From an uncultured Bacteroidota bacterium (GTDB taxonomy: Bacteria > Bacteroidota > Bacteroidia > JADZBD01), in the NCBI GenBank assembly GCA_937924855.1, contig CALEYQ010000080.1, positions 1 through 64,000 of the forward strand: a DNA stretch of 64,000 nucleotides. The letters run 5' to 3'. This document shows positions 35,434 to 42,813 of the stretch, in pieces (the stretch's first letter is position 1; each line of letters begins with the position of its first letter). The notes beneath the pieces are model-generated. The model saw only the letters and a program-made list of their open reading frames with translations. It was not told the origin of the DNA and made no database searches. The position numbers and the translations under genes were made by a program.

Positions 35434-35835
35434 ATGAAACTCAGAAAAAGGCAAAAAGAAGGAGCCGAGGTTTTTACCGATTCGCTGAACGATATCATGT
35501 TCTTCCTGCTCCTGTTCTTTCTGATTTTAAGTACCCTGGTAAATCCCAGTGTAATTAAAGTTAATCTTCCCACCTCCAAGCACGATACGGATATTGAAAC
35601 CAAGCAAATTCCCCTGTATGTAACGGCCGACCACAAATATTACATTTACAAACGGGAGGTAAATTTCTTCGATCTGGAAGGTGAGTTGATTCGCGAATCG
35701 GCCAATGTAAAGGAGCCCTCCATTACCCTGTATTTCGACAATTCCCTTACGGTACAGGATTTGGTAGATGTAATGCAGATTGGAGCCAAACTGAAACTTA
35801 AAATGGTCATAGGCACCCGACCTGCCAACGCATAA
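35434..35835 (+). CDS. exbD: ExbD/TolR-family biopolymer transport protein
   Basis: Bitopic partner of ExbB, 133 aa. The single membrane helix near residues 18-40 (LNDIMFFLLLFFLILSTL) carries the aspartate expected to relay protons (D in NDIMF), then KVNLPTS, the conserved ExbD post-membrane motif. The periplasmic part is short and ends KLKMVIGTRPANA. It lies 5 bases after exbB and 2 bases before the next tonB-like gene, so the three are coupled. Confidence 0.92.
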   Translation: MKLRKRQKEGAEVFTDSLNDIMFFLLLFFLILSTLVNPSVIKVNLPTSKHDTDIETKQIPLYVTADHKYYIYKREVNFFDLEGELIRESANVKEPSITLYFDNSLTVQDLVDVMQIGAKLKLKMVIGTRPANA

Positions 35836-35837
35836 CC

Positions 35838-36620
35838 ATGATTTACAACCTGAAATACGACGAAAAACAGGAAAGAACCCTTGCCGCAATTATAACATCG
35901 CTTTTGTTATGCCTGCTCATTCTGATTGCCTTTTACATTCAGTTCATTACCCCTATTCCACCCTTTGAGGCAAGCGGTAAGGACGGAATTGAAGTAAATT
36001 TCGGATTCGACCAGGTGGGTATGGGAAACCAGTTCAGCGATGCTCCTTTTAACCCCGACAATTCCAAACCCGATCCTAAAAACAATACCGCTTCAGGAAC
36101 TCAGGATGAACCAAGCCTTACGGCCGACGATCCCAGCAATCCGCCGGTAAAGAACAATCCAAAGCCCAACCCCGTTAAAGACAATACCCCCAAACCTGAT
36201 AAAAGCTTGTCGGATGCTTTCAGTAATTTTTCCAATGACAATCCGAAAAATCCAAATTCCGATGGAACGGGAAATCAAGGTGGGAACCAGGGCGATCCGA
36301 AAGGTAATGACAGTCCGAATTACGACGGAACAGGGGGCGGAGGAAAAGGTTATAAATGGGATTTGAAGGGGAGAAGCATGAAAAATGCCCCGCCCCGTAT
36401 TAAAGATTTTGATGAAGAAGGAATTATTGTGGTGGAAATTGTAGTGGATAAGATGGGGAATGTTACCGAGGCCGAAGTAAACAGAGGCAAATCGGTAAAT
36501 CCAAACTATATGCTTTGCGTAAAAGCCCGCCAGGCTGCCCTGATGGTCAAATTCAGTCCATCCACCGATGGCACTCTGGAACAAAAAGGTAGCATTACCT
36601 TTGTGTTTTCGCTACAGTGA
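35838..36620 (+). CDS. TonB-like energy transducer, second copy
   Basis: A 260-aa protein with one membrane helix near residues 12-35 (LAAIITSLLLCLLILIAFYI). A long, low-complexity linker rich in Asn, Pro, Asp and Lys (about 75-165) precedes a C-terminal domain (GIIVVEIVVDKMGNVTEAEVNRG ... KGSITFVFSLQ) with a TonB-like fold. Standard genomes need only one TonB per ExbBD; the two flanking copies differ in linker type (Gly-rich against Asn/Pro-rich) and may serve different receptors. Its last 4 bases overlap folC. Confidence 0.88.
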   Translation: MIYNLKYDEKQERTLAAIITSLLLCLLILIAFYIQFITPIPPFEASGKDGIEVNFGFDQVGMGNQFSDAPFNPDNSKPDPKNNTASGTQDEPSLTADDPSNPPVKNNPKPNPVKDNTPKPDKSLSDAFSNFSNDNPKNPNSDGTGNQGGNQGDPKGNDSPNYDGTGGGGKGYKWDLKGRSMKNAPPRIKDFDEEGIIVVEIVVDKMGNVTEAEVNRGKSVNPNYMLCVKARQAALMVKFSPSTDGTLEQKGSITFVFSLQ

Positions 36621-37909
36621 ACTACCGGGAAACCCTTGCCTACCTTTTCAATGCCCTGCCCATGTACCAGAGGGTGGGAGCCGCTGCCTACAAGGCCGAT
36701 TTAAGCAATACGATTGAACTCTGCAGGAGGCTTGGAAATCCTGAAAAAGGGCTTCGCTGCATTCATATTGCCGGCACAAACGGAAAAGGTAGTGTGAGTC
36801 ACCTGCTGGCCTCGGTATTTCAGGAAGCAGGTTATAAAACAGGGCTTTTTACCAGTCCGCACTTAAAAGATTTCCGAGAGAGGATCCGGATTAACGGAAA
36901 AATGGTTTCGAAAAAATGGGTATGTGACTTTGTGGTCCGGAACAAAAAACATTTTAATAAAATCAATCCCTCCTTTTTCGAAATGACTGCTGCCATGGCA
37001 TTTGATTATTTCAGGGACAAAAAAACCGATATAGCGATAATTGAAACCGGAATGGGTGGCAGGCTGGACAGCACCAATGTAGTAAATCCGGAATTTTCCA
37101 TCATCACTCACATCAGTTATGATCACGAAAAATTTCTGGGGGAAACTTTAAAAAAGATAGCAGGGGAAAAAGCGGGAATAATAAAACCCGGCAGGCCGGT
37201 AATCATCGGCCATCATCAAAGAGAGACAGATGCTGTATTTCTGAAAAAGGCAAAGGCAAATGGATCAGAAATAATTTTTGCCGATGACCACATAGGATCA
37301 AAACATCTTCCCTCGTCCGGCGAGGGAACATTCAAAATCAAATTAATTTCGGGACAACCTCGTGATCTGGGTATCTGGAAATGCGGATTAAAGGGTTCCT
37401 ACCAGGAAAAAAACCTGCCTGCCGTTTTAGTGGCCCTGCATCAATTTGAAAAAATCAGCGGAGAGCGGATTTCCGGCAAAGCGATAAAAGCCGGAATAAA
37501 AAACGTGGTAAAAAATACCGGATTAAAGGGCCGATGGGAGGTAATAGGAAAAAGTCCATTAATAATTGCCGATGGTGCCCACAATCCCGGTGGTCTGGAG
37601 GTGGTGATTCCCGAGTTGAGAAAAGTAAATAAAGGTCGGCTTCATATAGTTCTGGGGATAGTAAACGATAAAGAGCCGGGCAAAATACTGGGGCATTTTC
37701 CAAGGGAGGCATCCTATTATTTTACTCAGGCCAGGATACCAAGGGCCCTTGAAGCCGGGAAATTGTGGGAGGCGGGTAAAAAATTTGGCTTAATGGGGGA
37801 TGCTTATCCATCGGTAAGGTTGGCCCTGAAAGCCGCGAAACTAAAGGCCGGCAGGGGTGATACCATTTTCATTGGAGGAAGTTTATTTGTAGTTGCGGAA
37901 GCCTTGTAA
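36617..37909 (+). CDS. folC: Bifunctional folylpolyglutamate synthase/dihydrofolate synthase
   Basis: Mur-ligase-related enzyme that joins glutamate to dihydropteroate and extends folate polyglutamates; 430 aa. Motifs: the P-loop HIAGTNGKGSVSHLLAS near residue 50, FTSPHLKDFRERIRING, IETGMGGRLDSTNVV, ADGAHNPGG near 318. The GTG start at 36617 overlaps the stop of the second tonB gene by 4 bases, so it is translationally coupled to the TonB operon although it works in the cytoplasm. Confidence 0.95.
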   Translation: MNYRETLAYLFNALPMYQRVGAAAYKADLSNTIELCRRLGNPEKGLRCIHIAGTNGKGSVSHLLASVFQEAGYKTGLFTSPHLKDFRERIRINGKMVSKKWVCDFVVRNKKHFNKINPSFFEMTAAMAFDYFRDKKTDIAIIETGMGGRLDSTNVVNPEFSIITHISYDHEKFLGETLKKIAGEKAGIIKPGRPVIIGHHQRETDAVFLKKAKANGSEIIFADDHIGSKHLPSSGEGTFKIKLISGQPRDLGIWKCGLKGSYQEKNLPAVLVALHQFEKISGERISGKAIKAGIKNVVKNTGLKGRWEVIGKSPLIIADGAHNPGGLEVVIPELRKVNKGRLHIVLGIVNDKEPGKILGHFPREASYYFTQARIPRALEAGKLWEAGKKFGLMGDAYPSVRLALKAAKLKAGRGDTIFIGGSLFVVAEAL

Positions 37910-37933
37910 TTTCCCTGTTTATTGAAAAAATAT

Positions 37934-37941
37934 TATATTTG
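37934..37941 (+). promoter_or_regulatory. -7 element of the tRNA-Val promoter
   Basis: TATATTTG, an exact consensus, 15 bases before the tRNA 5' end. No well-spaced -33 TTG is found. Confidence 0.5.
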
Positions 37942-37956
37942 CCTCCCCTAAAAAAA

Positions 37957-38031
37957 GGGAGCATAGCTCAGCTGGTTCAGAGCACCTGCCTTACAAGCAG
38001 GGGGTCACAGGTTCGAACCCTGTTGCTCCCA
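37957..38031 (+). tRNA. tRNA-Val (anticodon TAC)
   Basis: A 75-nt cloverleaf with acceptor stem GGGAGCA / TGCTCCC, D-arm GCTC AGCTGGTTCA GAGC, anticodon stem CCTGC / GCAGG around the loop CTTACAA (anticodon TAC, read as UAC, decoding GUA/GUG), variable loop GGGTC, and T-arm ACAGG TTCGAAC CCTGT. The discriminator is A38031. CCA is not encoded (CCT follows), so it must be added by tRNA nucleotidyltransferase. The GIY-YIG repeat element begins 7 bases downstream. Confidence 0.96.
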
Positions 38032-38037
38032 CCTCCG

Positions 38038-38128
38038 CCCTCCGAAGTTTTGACTAAGTGAAAGCGCAGTCAATGCAAAGGAGGGCTTCTTTTTTTGAGA
38101 ATAACTTATTTTTTTTTGCTTCGGAGGG
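38038..38128 (+). promoter_or_regulatory. Competing inverted repeats at the head of the repeat unit (copy 1)
   Basis: CCCTCC (38038-38043) can pair with GGAGGG (38080-38085), with an inner stem TTGACT/AGTCAA, followed by CTTCTTTTTTT. That is a terminator-like hairpin directly after tRNA-Val. The same CCCTCCGAAG (38038-38047) is also a perfect 10-base complement to CTTCGGAGGG (38119-38128). Only one pairing can form at once. The equivalent element in copy 2 lies at 38426-38516. Function is inferred from shape only. Confidence 0.6.
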
Positions 38129-38133
38129 CTTCG

Positions 38134-38148
38134 GTGGGCGCAGCCCAC
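38134..38148 (+). other. Small hairpin before the GIY-YIG start (copy 1)
   Basis: GTGGGC-GCA-GCCCAC, a 6-bp stem with a 3-base loop, 25 bases upstream of the ATG at 38174. The same hairpin is at 38522-38536 in copy 2. It could be a translation-control element or part of the repeat ends. Confidence 0.55.
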
Positions 38149-38173
38149 TTACGCAGATTCATATCTTCTTCCT

Positions 38174-38410
38174 ATGTGGATTGTTTACATTCTCAAATGC
38201 ATCGATGGTACTCATTATACCGGATATACAACCGATTTAGCCGACCGCCTCGAACGGCATGAAAAAGGAGAGATTACCCATACATCTTCCCGCCTTCCGG
38301 TACAATTGGTCACTTACATTACATTTTCAGATAAATTCAAAGCGCTCCCATTTGAGGAGTACTTGAAATCGGGATCGGGGAAGGCGTTTTCACAAAAACG
38401 GTTCCTTTAG
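38174..38410 (+). CDS. GIY-YIG nuclease family protein (copy 1)
   Basis: A stand-alone 78-aa GIY-YIG domain, about the minimum size of the fold. Visible motifs are VYILKC (residues 4-9, GIY equivalent), YTGYTTDLADRLERH (15-29, YIG equivalent with the catalytic Arg at 25) and FEEYLKSGSGKAF (60-72, with the expected metal-binding Glu at 61 or 62). It resembles the UPF0213/UvrC-N single-domain family, whose role is poorly known. An exact copy lies 388 bases downstream. No other domain is fused, so a target-recognition part is absent. Confidence 0.92.
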   Translation: MWIVYILKCIDGTHYTGYTTDLADRLERHEKGEITHTSSRLPVQLVTYITFSDKFKALPFEEYLKSGSGKAFSQKRFL

Positions 38411-38425
38411 GTTTCTACTTCTTTA

Positions 38426-38813
38426 CCCTCCGAAGTTTTGACTAAGTGAAAGCGCAGTCAATGCAAAGGAGGGCTTCTTTTTTTGAGAATAACTTATTTT
38501 TTTTTGCTTCGGAGGGCTTCGGTGGGCGCAGCCCACTTACGCAGATTCATATCTTCTTCCTATGTGGATTGTTTACATTCTCAAATGCATCGATGGTACT
38601 CATTATACCGGATATACAACCGATTTAGCCGACCGCCTCGAACGGCATGAAAAAGGAGAGATTACCCATACATCTTCCCGCCTTCCGGTACAATTGGTCA
38701 CTTACATTACATTTTCAGATAAATTCAAAGCGCTCCCATTTGAGGAGTACTTGAAATCGGGATCGGGGAAGGCGTTTTCACAAAAACGGTTCCTTTAGGT
38801 TTCTACTTCTTTA
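38426..38813 (+). repeat. Tandem repeat unit, copy 2 (388 bp)
   Basis: Second copy, with no difference from copy 1 found by eye over the full length, including poly-T runs. It is followed by a 9-base stub, CCCTCCGAA (38814-38822), the start of a third unit, after which the sequence diverges. The perfect identity points to a recent duplication, gene conversion, or an assembly effect. Confidence 0.95.
38562..38798 (+). CDS. GIY-YIG nuclease family protein (copy 2)
   Basis: Identical in protein and DNA to the gene at 38174, so it has the same 78 residues and the same VYILKC, YTGYTTDLADRLERH and FEEYLKSG motifs. It lies inside the second 388-bp unit and keeps its own hairpins upstream. Both copies are intact, so there is no sign of decay in either. 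Confidence 0.92.
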   Translation: MWIVYILKCIDGTHYTGYTTDLADRLERHEKGEITHTSSRLPVQLVTYITFSDKFKALPFEEYLKSGSGKAFSQKRFL

Positions 38814-38835
38814 CCCTCCGAAACTATCAGCGAAG

Positions 38836-39018
38836 GTGGGAAAGCTCCTTCCTTACTATCATTTCTTGAAAAACATGGTTTGTTTGGCTGAACAAAATGG
38901 CTTCCTTACCGTTCAGGTCGAAAATAATGAAAGCGGAAAAAGGTGTGCTTATTGTAAAGAATGCCATGAAAATTTATATACCAGAATTTGGAACGACTTA
39001 TTGGAAACAGGCCTATGA
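38836..39018 (+). CDS. Short cysteine-bearing ORF, hypothetical or gene remnant
   Basis: A 60-aa ORF from GTG at 38836 that begins 13 bases after the broken third repeat unit. The C-terminal half has CAYCKECHENLYTRIWNDLL with three cysteines and a histidine in a C-x2-C-x2-C-H pattern, a possible metal site. I do not recognise the family. A gene truncated by the element, whose 5' part is lost, is as likely as a real small gene; ATG at 38875 is another possible start. Confidence 0.35.
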   Translation: MGKLLPYYHFLKNMVCLAEQNGFLTVQVENNESGKRCAYCKECHENLYTRIWNDLLETGL

Positions 39019-39047
39019 ACGAAAGAAGCTGAAATGAAGGTATTTCA

Positions 39048-39055
39048 TACTTTTG
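39048..39055 (+). promoter_or_regulatory. -7 element, four bases before the GT-C-like gene
   Basis: TACTTTTG at 39048-39055, then CCTT and GTG at 39060. It repeats the four-base spacing seen at other starts in this window. Confidence 0.5.
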
Positions 39056-39059
39056 CCTT

Positions 39060-40340
39060 GTGACTCCTCTAGCCAGATTTTTTAAAAAAAACCTACAGAT
39101 TATACTTCTTATCCTGATCTGCCTAACGACCTACTTCATTGTTTTTTTCAAAATAGGGGGATTCAACTTCTTAGAACAAAAACTCTTCTATTCCCAGGAC
39201 AGCAAAGAATATCTTGAAGTGGCCCGGTGGATGGGTGGGGAAGACATTCCGCTTAATCCCTACCGCCCCTTTTTTTACCCTCTTCTAATCTTTATTTTTT
39301 ACGGAGGCTTTGGGGTTATAGGGCTATGGGGTCTTCAGGTACTTCTTTTTACGGTGGGGCAAATATTGTTATTTAAGGGGGTCAAAAAGTTGTCTGGAAA
39401 CTTCTCAGTGGCAATGATAGCATTTGTTATTTGCCAATCAGCTATATCTCTAGTTGTTTATACCAACCTGGCCCTTACCGAAACCACAGTATTTTTTCTG
39501 CTTGCCTGTTTATGTTTTACATTAACCAATTTGATTCAGGAAAAAAAACCAGTTTCTCTGTCTTACACTACAGTTTTTGTTGCAGCAATTTTGGCTGTAA
39601 CTAAACCTGTGTTCTATTTTATTTGGTTGGTATTTTTTGCCCTTGGATTTTTAAAAATACTTGGGAAACGAAAAATGGCACTTCAGGTAATACTCATCCT
39701 TGTCCTCGTATCCACTCCCGTACTAATCCAAAAATCTATTCAATATGTTAACCATGGAACTATTGGAAATAATCCAATAGGTGAGTTAACTTTAAAAAAC
39801 TATCTGTTCAAACGGGTTTTTCATTCTGCTAATTTTGGTCACGTCAGGTCATTTCAAGATTTAAACAATAAAGAACTCCAGGCCCTCAGCTCCATTACAG
39901 AAGGTATCCCTTACGATCGCGCTTTGAATTTTCTAAAAGTGCATTGGAAAACCACCCTTGAAATTTTTTGGTTGAATTATAAGGAAAATCTAAGGTCGGC
40001 AAATCCATACATCGATCCGGCAGAAAACCCAACCCTTGTTCAGGCCACCTATAAATTAAACTCCTTTCTTGCGTGGTTCCACCTTGCTCTTCCTTTGCTG
40101 TTGTTCCTAACCCTTACGGACTACTTTTTTACAAAATCTTCCACACTCATAATCCTTGTTTTTTCAGGAGGGGTTCTTTTTTATTTCCTTTTAACTTCAG
40201 GAATTTCATTTTGGGCAGGGGACCGGTTGATTATTCCCTCCATCGCTCTTTCAGCTTTTTTTTATCCCGTGTTTATCCATTACTTTTACTTCCGGATTAA
40301 AAACCTGTTTAACCGACTGAAAATCCGGAATACACATTGA
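39060..40340 (+). CDS. Polytopic membrane protein, GT-C glycosyltransferase-like
   Basis: A 426-aa protein with about ten hydrophobic segments. The first extracytoplasmic loop holds YSQDSKEYLEVARWMGG and PYRPFFYPLLI, which resembles the GT-C (ArnT/PMT) layout with an acidic residue in the first loop; LALTETTVFFLLACL near residue 138 also fits. It may transfer a sugar from a lipid carrier, but the substrate is unknown and a non-enzymatic membrane protein is possible. The frame starts at GTG 39060. Its stop overlaps the TTG start of the histidine kinase (TTGA). Confidence 0.6.
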   Translation: MTPLARFFKKNLQIILLILICLTTYFIVFFKIGGFNFLEQKLFYSQDSKEYLEVARWMGGEDIPLNPYRPFFYPLLIFIFYGGFGVIGLWGLQVLLFTVGQILLFKGVKKLSGNFSVAMIAFVICQSAISLVVYTNLALTETTVFFLLACLCFTLTNLIQEKKPVSLSYTTVFVAAILAVTKPVFYFIWLVFFALGFLKILGKRKMALQVILILVLVSTPVLIQKSIQYVNHGTIGNNPIGELTLKNYLFKRVFHSANFGHVRSFQDLNNKELQALSSITEGIPYDRALNFLKVHWKTTLEIFWLNYKENLRSANPYIDPAENPTLVQATYKLNSFLAWFHLALPLLLFLTLTDYFFTKSSTLIILVFSGGVLFYFLLTSGISFWAGDRLIIPSIALSAFFYPVFIHYFYFRIKNLFNRLKIRNTH

Positions 40341-41317
40341 AAGGCTCAGGGCGTCCTATTTTGTTTTTCTATATCCTTGCCGGATATGTTCTGCTCCAGT
40401 TCATCTGGTGGGGCTGGCTGATTGCGGATTTAAACAAAGAAATTTACCTGCTCAAAACGGAGGTAAATCTGCTTTCCGGGGAAACGAGCCAGGAAATTAT
40501 GGATAAGGGTAATCAATTGCTGGAATCTTTGCACCGTAAATGGATAATGGTACTCGCGGAAGGTCTTGTGTTTTTCATTTTACTGACGGCAGGCATTATT
40601 ATTACCCGTAATTCCTTCTTAAAAGCAACCCGCCTTTCCGAAACCCAGAAAAATTTTCTGCTGGCCACAGGCCATGAATTTAAAACGCCGCTTTCGGCTC
40701 TCCGGCTTCAACTGGAAACCCTGAAAAACCGGGAGTTGGAAAAAAGCAAACAACAGGAAATTTTAAACATGGGTATCCGTGAAACCGAACGATTGGGAAA
40801 ATTGATAGATAATGTACTCCTTGCCGCACAGTTAGAAACCGGGAAAATTCATTTCAATCCCCAAAAATTTGATTTGAGCAGCCATGTAAAATCCCTGGTG
40901 GACATTTTGAGTCTGAACAACCCGGACTTACGCATTGAAAAAAAAATCAGTGAGGGTATTTTTATTTCCGGCGATGAGGTATTGTTTCCCTCCATTACCC
41001 GTAACCTTCTTGAAAATGCAGAAAAGTACGGGCAGGGAAATGCCATTGAAGTAACCCTGCACAAGGAAGAAAACAGGGTGTTCCTTGAAATATCTGATCG
41101 TGGACCCGGTATTCCTGAGGAGGAAAAAAGCAGGATATTCGACAAGTTTTACCGCATTGGCAATGAAGAAACCCGTACGCATAAGGGAACAGGGCTGGGT
41201 TTATTTATTGCAAAATATCTTTCGAAGCTGCACGAAGGGCATTTATGGGTTAGGGATAATTCACCCAAAGGAAGTACTTTTGTATTAAGTATAAACGAGT
41301 ATCAGGGGCGAAAATGA
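40337..41317 (+). CDS. Sensor histidine kinase, no cognate regulator adjacent
   Basis: Two-helix membrane sensor kinase of 326 aa. Helix 1 is near residues 8-30 (ILFFYILAGYVLLQFIWWGW), with a short periplasmic loop of about 40 residues, and helix 2 near 68-92. The HisKA phospho-site is in LLATGHEFKTPLSAL (His near 115), followed by an HATPase domain with NLLENAEKYG, DRGPGIPEEEK and GTGLGLFIAKYLSKLHEG. The start is TTG at 40337, overlapping the upstream stop; the stop overlaps the gpmI ATG. No response-regulator gene is beside it, so it is an orphan or pairs elsewhere. Confidence 0.9.
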   Translation: MKGSGRPILFFYILAGYVLLQFIWWGWLIADLNKEIYLLKTEVNLLSGETSQEIMDKGNQLLESLHRKWIMVLAEGLVFFILLTAGIIITRNSFLKATRLSETQKNFLLATGHEFKTPLSALRLQLETLKNRELEKSKQQEILNMGIRETERLGKLIDNVLLAAQLETGKIHFNPQKFDLSSHVKSLVDILSLNNPDLRIEKKISEGIFISGDEVLFPSITRNLLENAEKYGQGNAIEVTLHKEENRVFLEISDRGPGIPEEEKSRIFDKFYRIGNEETRTHKGTGLGLFIAKYLSKLHEGHLWVRDNSPKGSTFVLSINEYQGRK

Positions 41318-42813
41318 AAAAGGCGTTTTTAATTGTACTCGACGGTTGGGGTATCGGAGATGGAAGCAAAAGCGATGCCGTTGCAGCCGCGAAAGTACCC
41401 TTCTACACAAAACTACTATCCACCTGTCCGCATTCAACTTTAACCACCTTCGGGGAAGCTGTAGGGCTACCGGAAGGGCAAATGGGAAATTCTGAAGTTG
41501 GCCACATGAACCTGGGTGCCGGCAGAGTGGTTTATCAAGAGTTAGCCAGAATAAATAAAGACATCCGGGAAAAAGCACTGGAAAAAAACCCGGTTCTTGT
41601 GGATGCCATTGAATATGCTGAAAAAGAAAGCAAACGGATTCATCTCCTGGGTTTGGTATCTGATGGGGGCGTGCACAGTCATATTTTGCACCTCCTCGCA
41701 CTGATTGAAATTTTAAAAAACAAGTTTTCGGGTGAGTTTTTCCTTCATGCCATTACCGATGGCCGCGATACCGATCCCAAAAGCAGTCCGGAATATTTAA
41801 AACAATGCGAACTTGCCCTTAAAAATTCCCGAGGCAGTATTGCCAGTCTTTGCGGAAGGTATTATGCCATGGATCGCGACAAGCGCTGGGAGCGGATTAA
41901 ACGCGCCTATGATTTATATACCGCAGGAAAAGGGCTGGTTTCAGGGAATGTTCAGGAGGCTATTCGAAATTCTCACGATGCCGGAGTAACCGATGAATTT
42001 ATTGAACCTGTGTTACTTAATCCGAAGGGTATCTTTGAAAAAGGAGATATAGTGATTTGTTTTAATTTCAGAACCGACCGTTGCCGGGAAATAACACAGG
42101 TTCTGACTCAGGAAGATATGCCCGGGCATGCAATGAAAACAATTCCACTTCGCTACATTACTTTTTCCCGATACGACGACAATTTCAAAGGTATTCCCGT
42201 GATTTACGAAAAGGAATCATTATCGGGCACCCTTGGAGAAGTGCTTGCCGAAAAAGGTGTTTCCCAGCTACGAGTGGCTGAAACGGAAAAATATCCTCAT
42301 GTAACCTTTTTCTTCAACGGAGGAAGAGAAGCCCCATTTCCCGGGGAAAACAGGATTTTGGTTTCCTCTCCGAAAGTGGCCACCTACGACTTAAAGCCCG
42401 AGATGAGCGCCCCTGAGGTAGCCGAAAAATTACTTTCCCATCTGGAAAAAGAAAGTCCGGGTTTTGTTTGCCTCAACTTTGCCAACCCGGATATGGTTGG
42501 GCATACCGGCGATTTCAAAGCGGTGGTTAAAGCCCTGGAATGCGTTGACCAATGTCTTGAAAAAGTAGTAAATATGGGAAAGGAACTCGGTTATGAATTC
42601 ATCATTCTTGCCGATCACGGCAATGCCGACTACATGGTAAATCCCGATGGAAGTCCGAACACGGCTCATTCCATGAATCCCGTTCCTTGTATTTTGATCT
42701 CCGAATCTTTTTCATCCATCCGTTCCGGAAAGCTGGGCGATATTGCCCCTACCCTTCTTACCATGATGGAGCTTCCTGTTCCACCGGAGATGACCGGAGA
42801 GGTTCTTATTTAG
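41314..42813 (+). CDS. gpmI: 2,3-bisphosphoglycerate-independent phosphoglycerate mutase
   Basis: Glycolytic and gluconeogenic enzyme that interconverts 3- and 2-phosphoglycerate through a phosphoserine; needs Mn2+. The 499-aa protein has LDGWGIGD at the N-terminus, the catalytic serine in GNSEVGHMNLGAGR near residue 62, TDGRDTDPKSS, RYYAMDRDKRW, and metal ligands in NPDMVGHTGD and ADHGNADYM. Its first 4 bases overlap the kinase gene and its last 4 overlap the convergent VPS10/BNR gene. Coupling to a sensor kinase is unusual for gpmI. Confidence 0.96.
   Translation: MKKAFLIVLDGWGIGDGSKSDAVAAAKVPFYTKLLSTCPHSTLTTFGEAVGLPEGQMGNSEVGHMNLGAGRVVYQELARINKDIREKALEKNPVLVDAIEYAEKESKRIHLLGLVSDGGVHSHILHLLALIEILKNKFSGEFFLHAITDGRDTDPKSSPEYLKQCELALKNSRGSIASLCGRYYAMDRDKRWERIKRAYDLYTAGKGLVSGNVQEAIRNSHDAGVTDEFIEPVLLNPKGIFEKGDIVICFNFRTDRCREITQVLTQEDMPGHAMKTIPLRYITFSRYDDNFKGIPVIYEKESLSGTLGEVLAEKGVSQLRVAETEKYPHVTFFFNGGREAPFPGENRILVSSPKVATYDLKPEMSAPEVAEKLLSHLEKESPGFVCLNFANPDMVGHTGDFKAVVKALECVDQCLEKVVNMGKELGYEFIILADHGNADYMVNPDGSPNTAHSMNPVPCILISESFSSIRSGKLGDIAPTLLTMMELPVPPEMTGEVLI

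Larger units (their letters stand above)
38038..38425 (+). repeat. Tandem repeat unit, copy 1 (388 bp) with GIY-YIG gene
   Basis: First copy of a 388-bp unit that is followed head-to-tail by a copy I find identical. It opens with CCCTCCGAAG, carries two hairpin regions and then the GIY-YIG gene at 38174. The boundary was set by comparing bases before each copy: both share CCCTCCG, preceded by different bases. It starts 7 bases after tRNA-Val. Confidence 0.95.

Noticed and set aside
38058..38240. 60-aa ORF in another frame of the repeat unit (and its copy at 38446)
   Set aside because: It overlaps the hairpin region and the GIY-YIG start and is rich in Phe from the T runs; a frame shadow.
38038..38813. 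Tandem repeat as a CRISPR array or rRNA-like spacer
   Set aside because: The unit is 388 bp, contains a whole gene and has no variable spacers, so it is not CRISPR.
40337..41317. Pairing the orphan kinase with the response regulator at 46833
   Set aside because: That regulator already overlaps its own kinase gene; there is no direct evidence of cross-talk.
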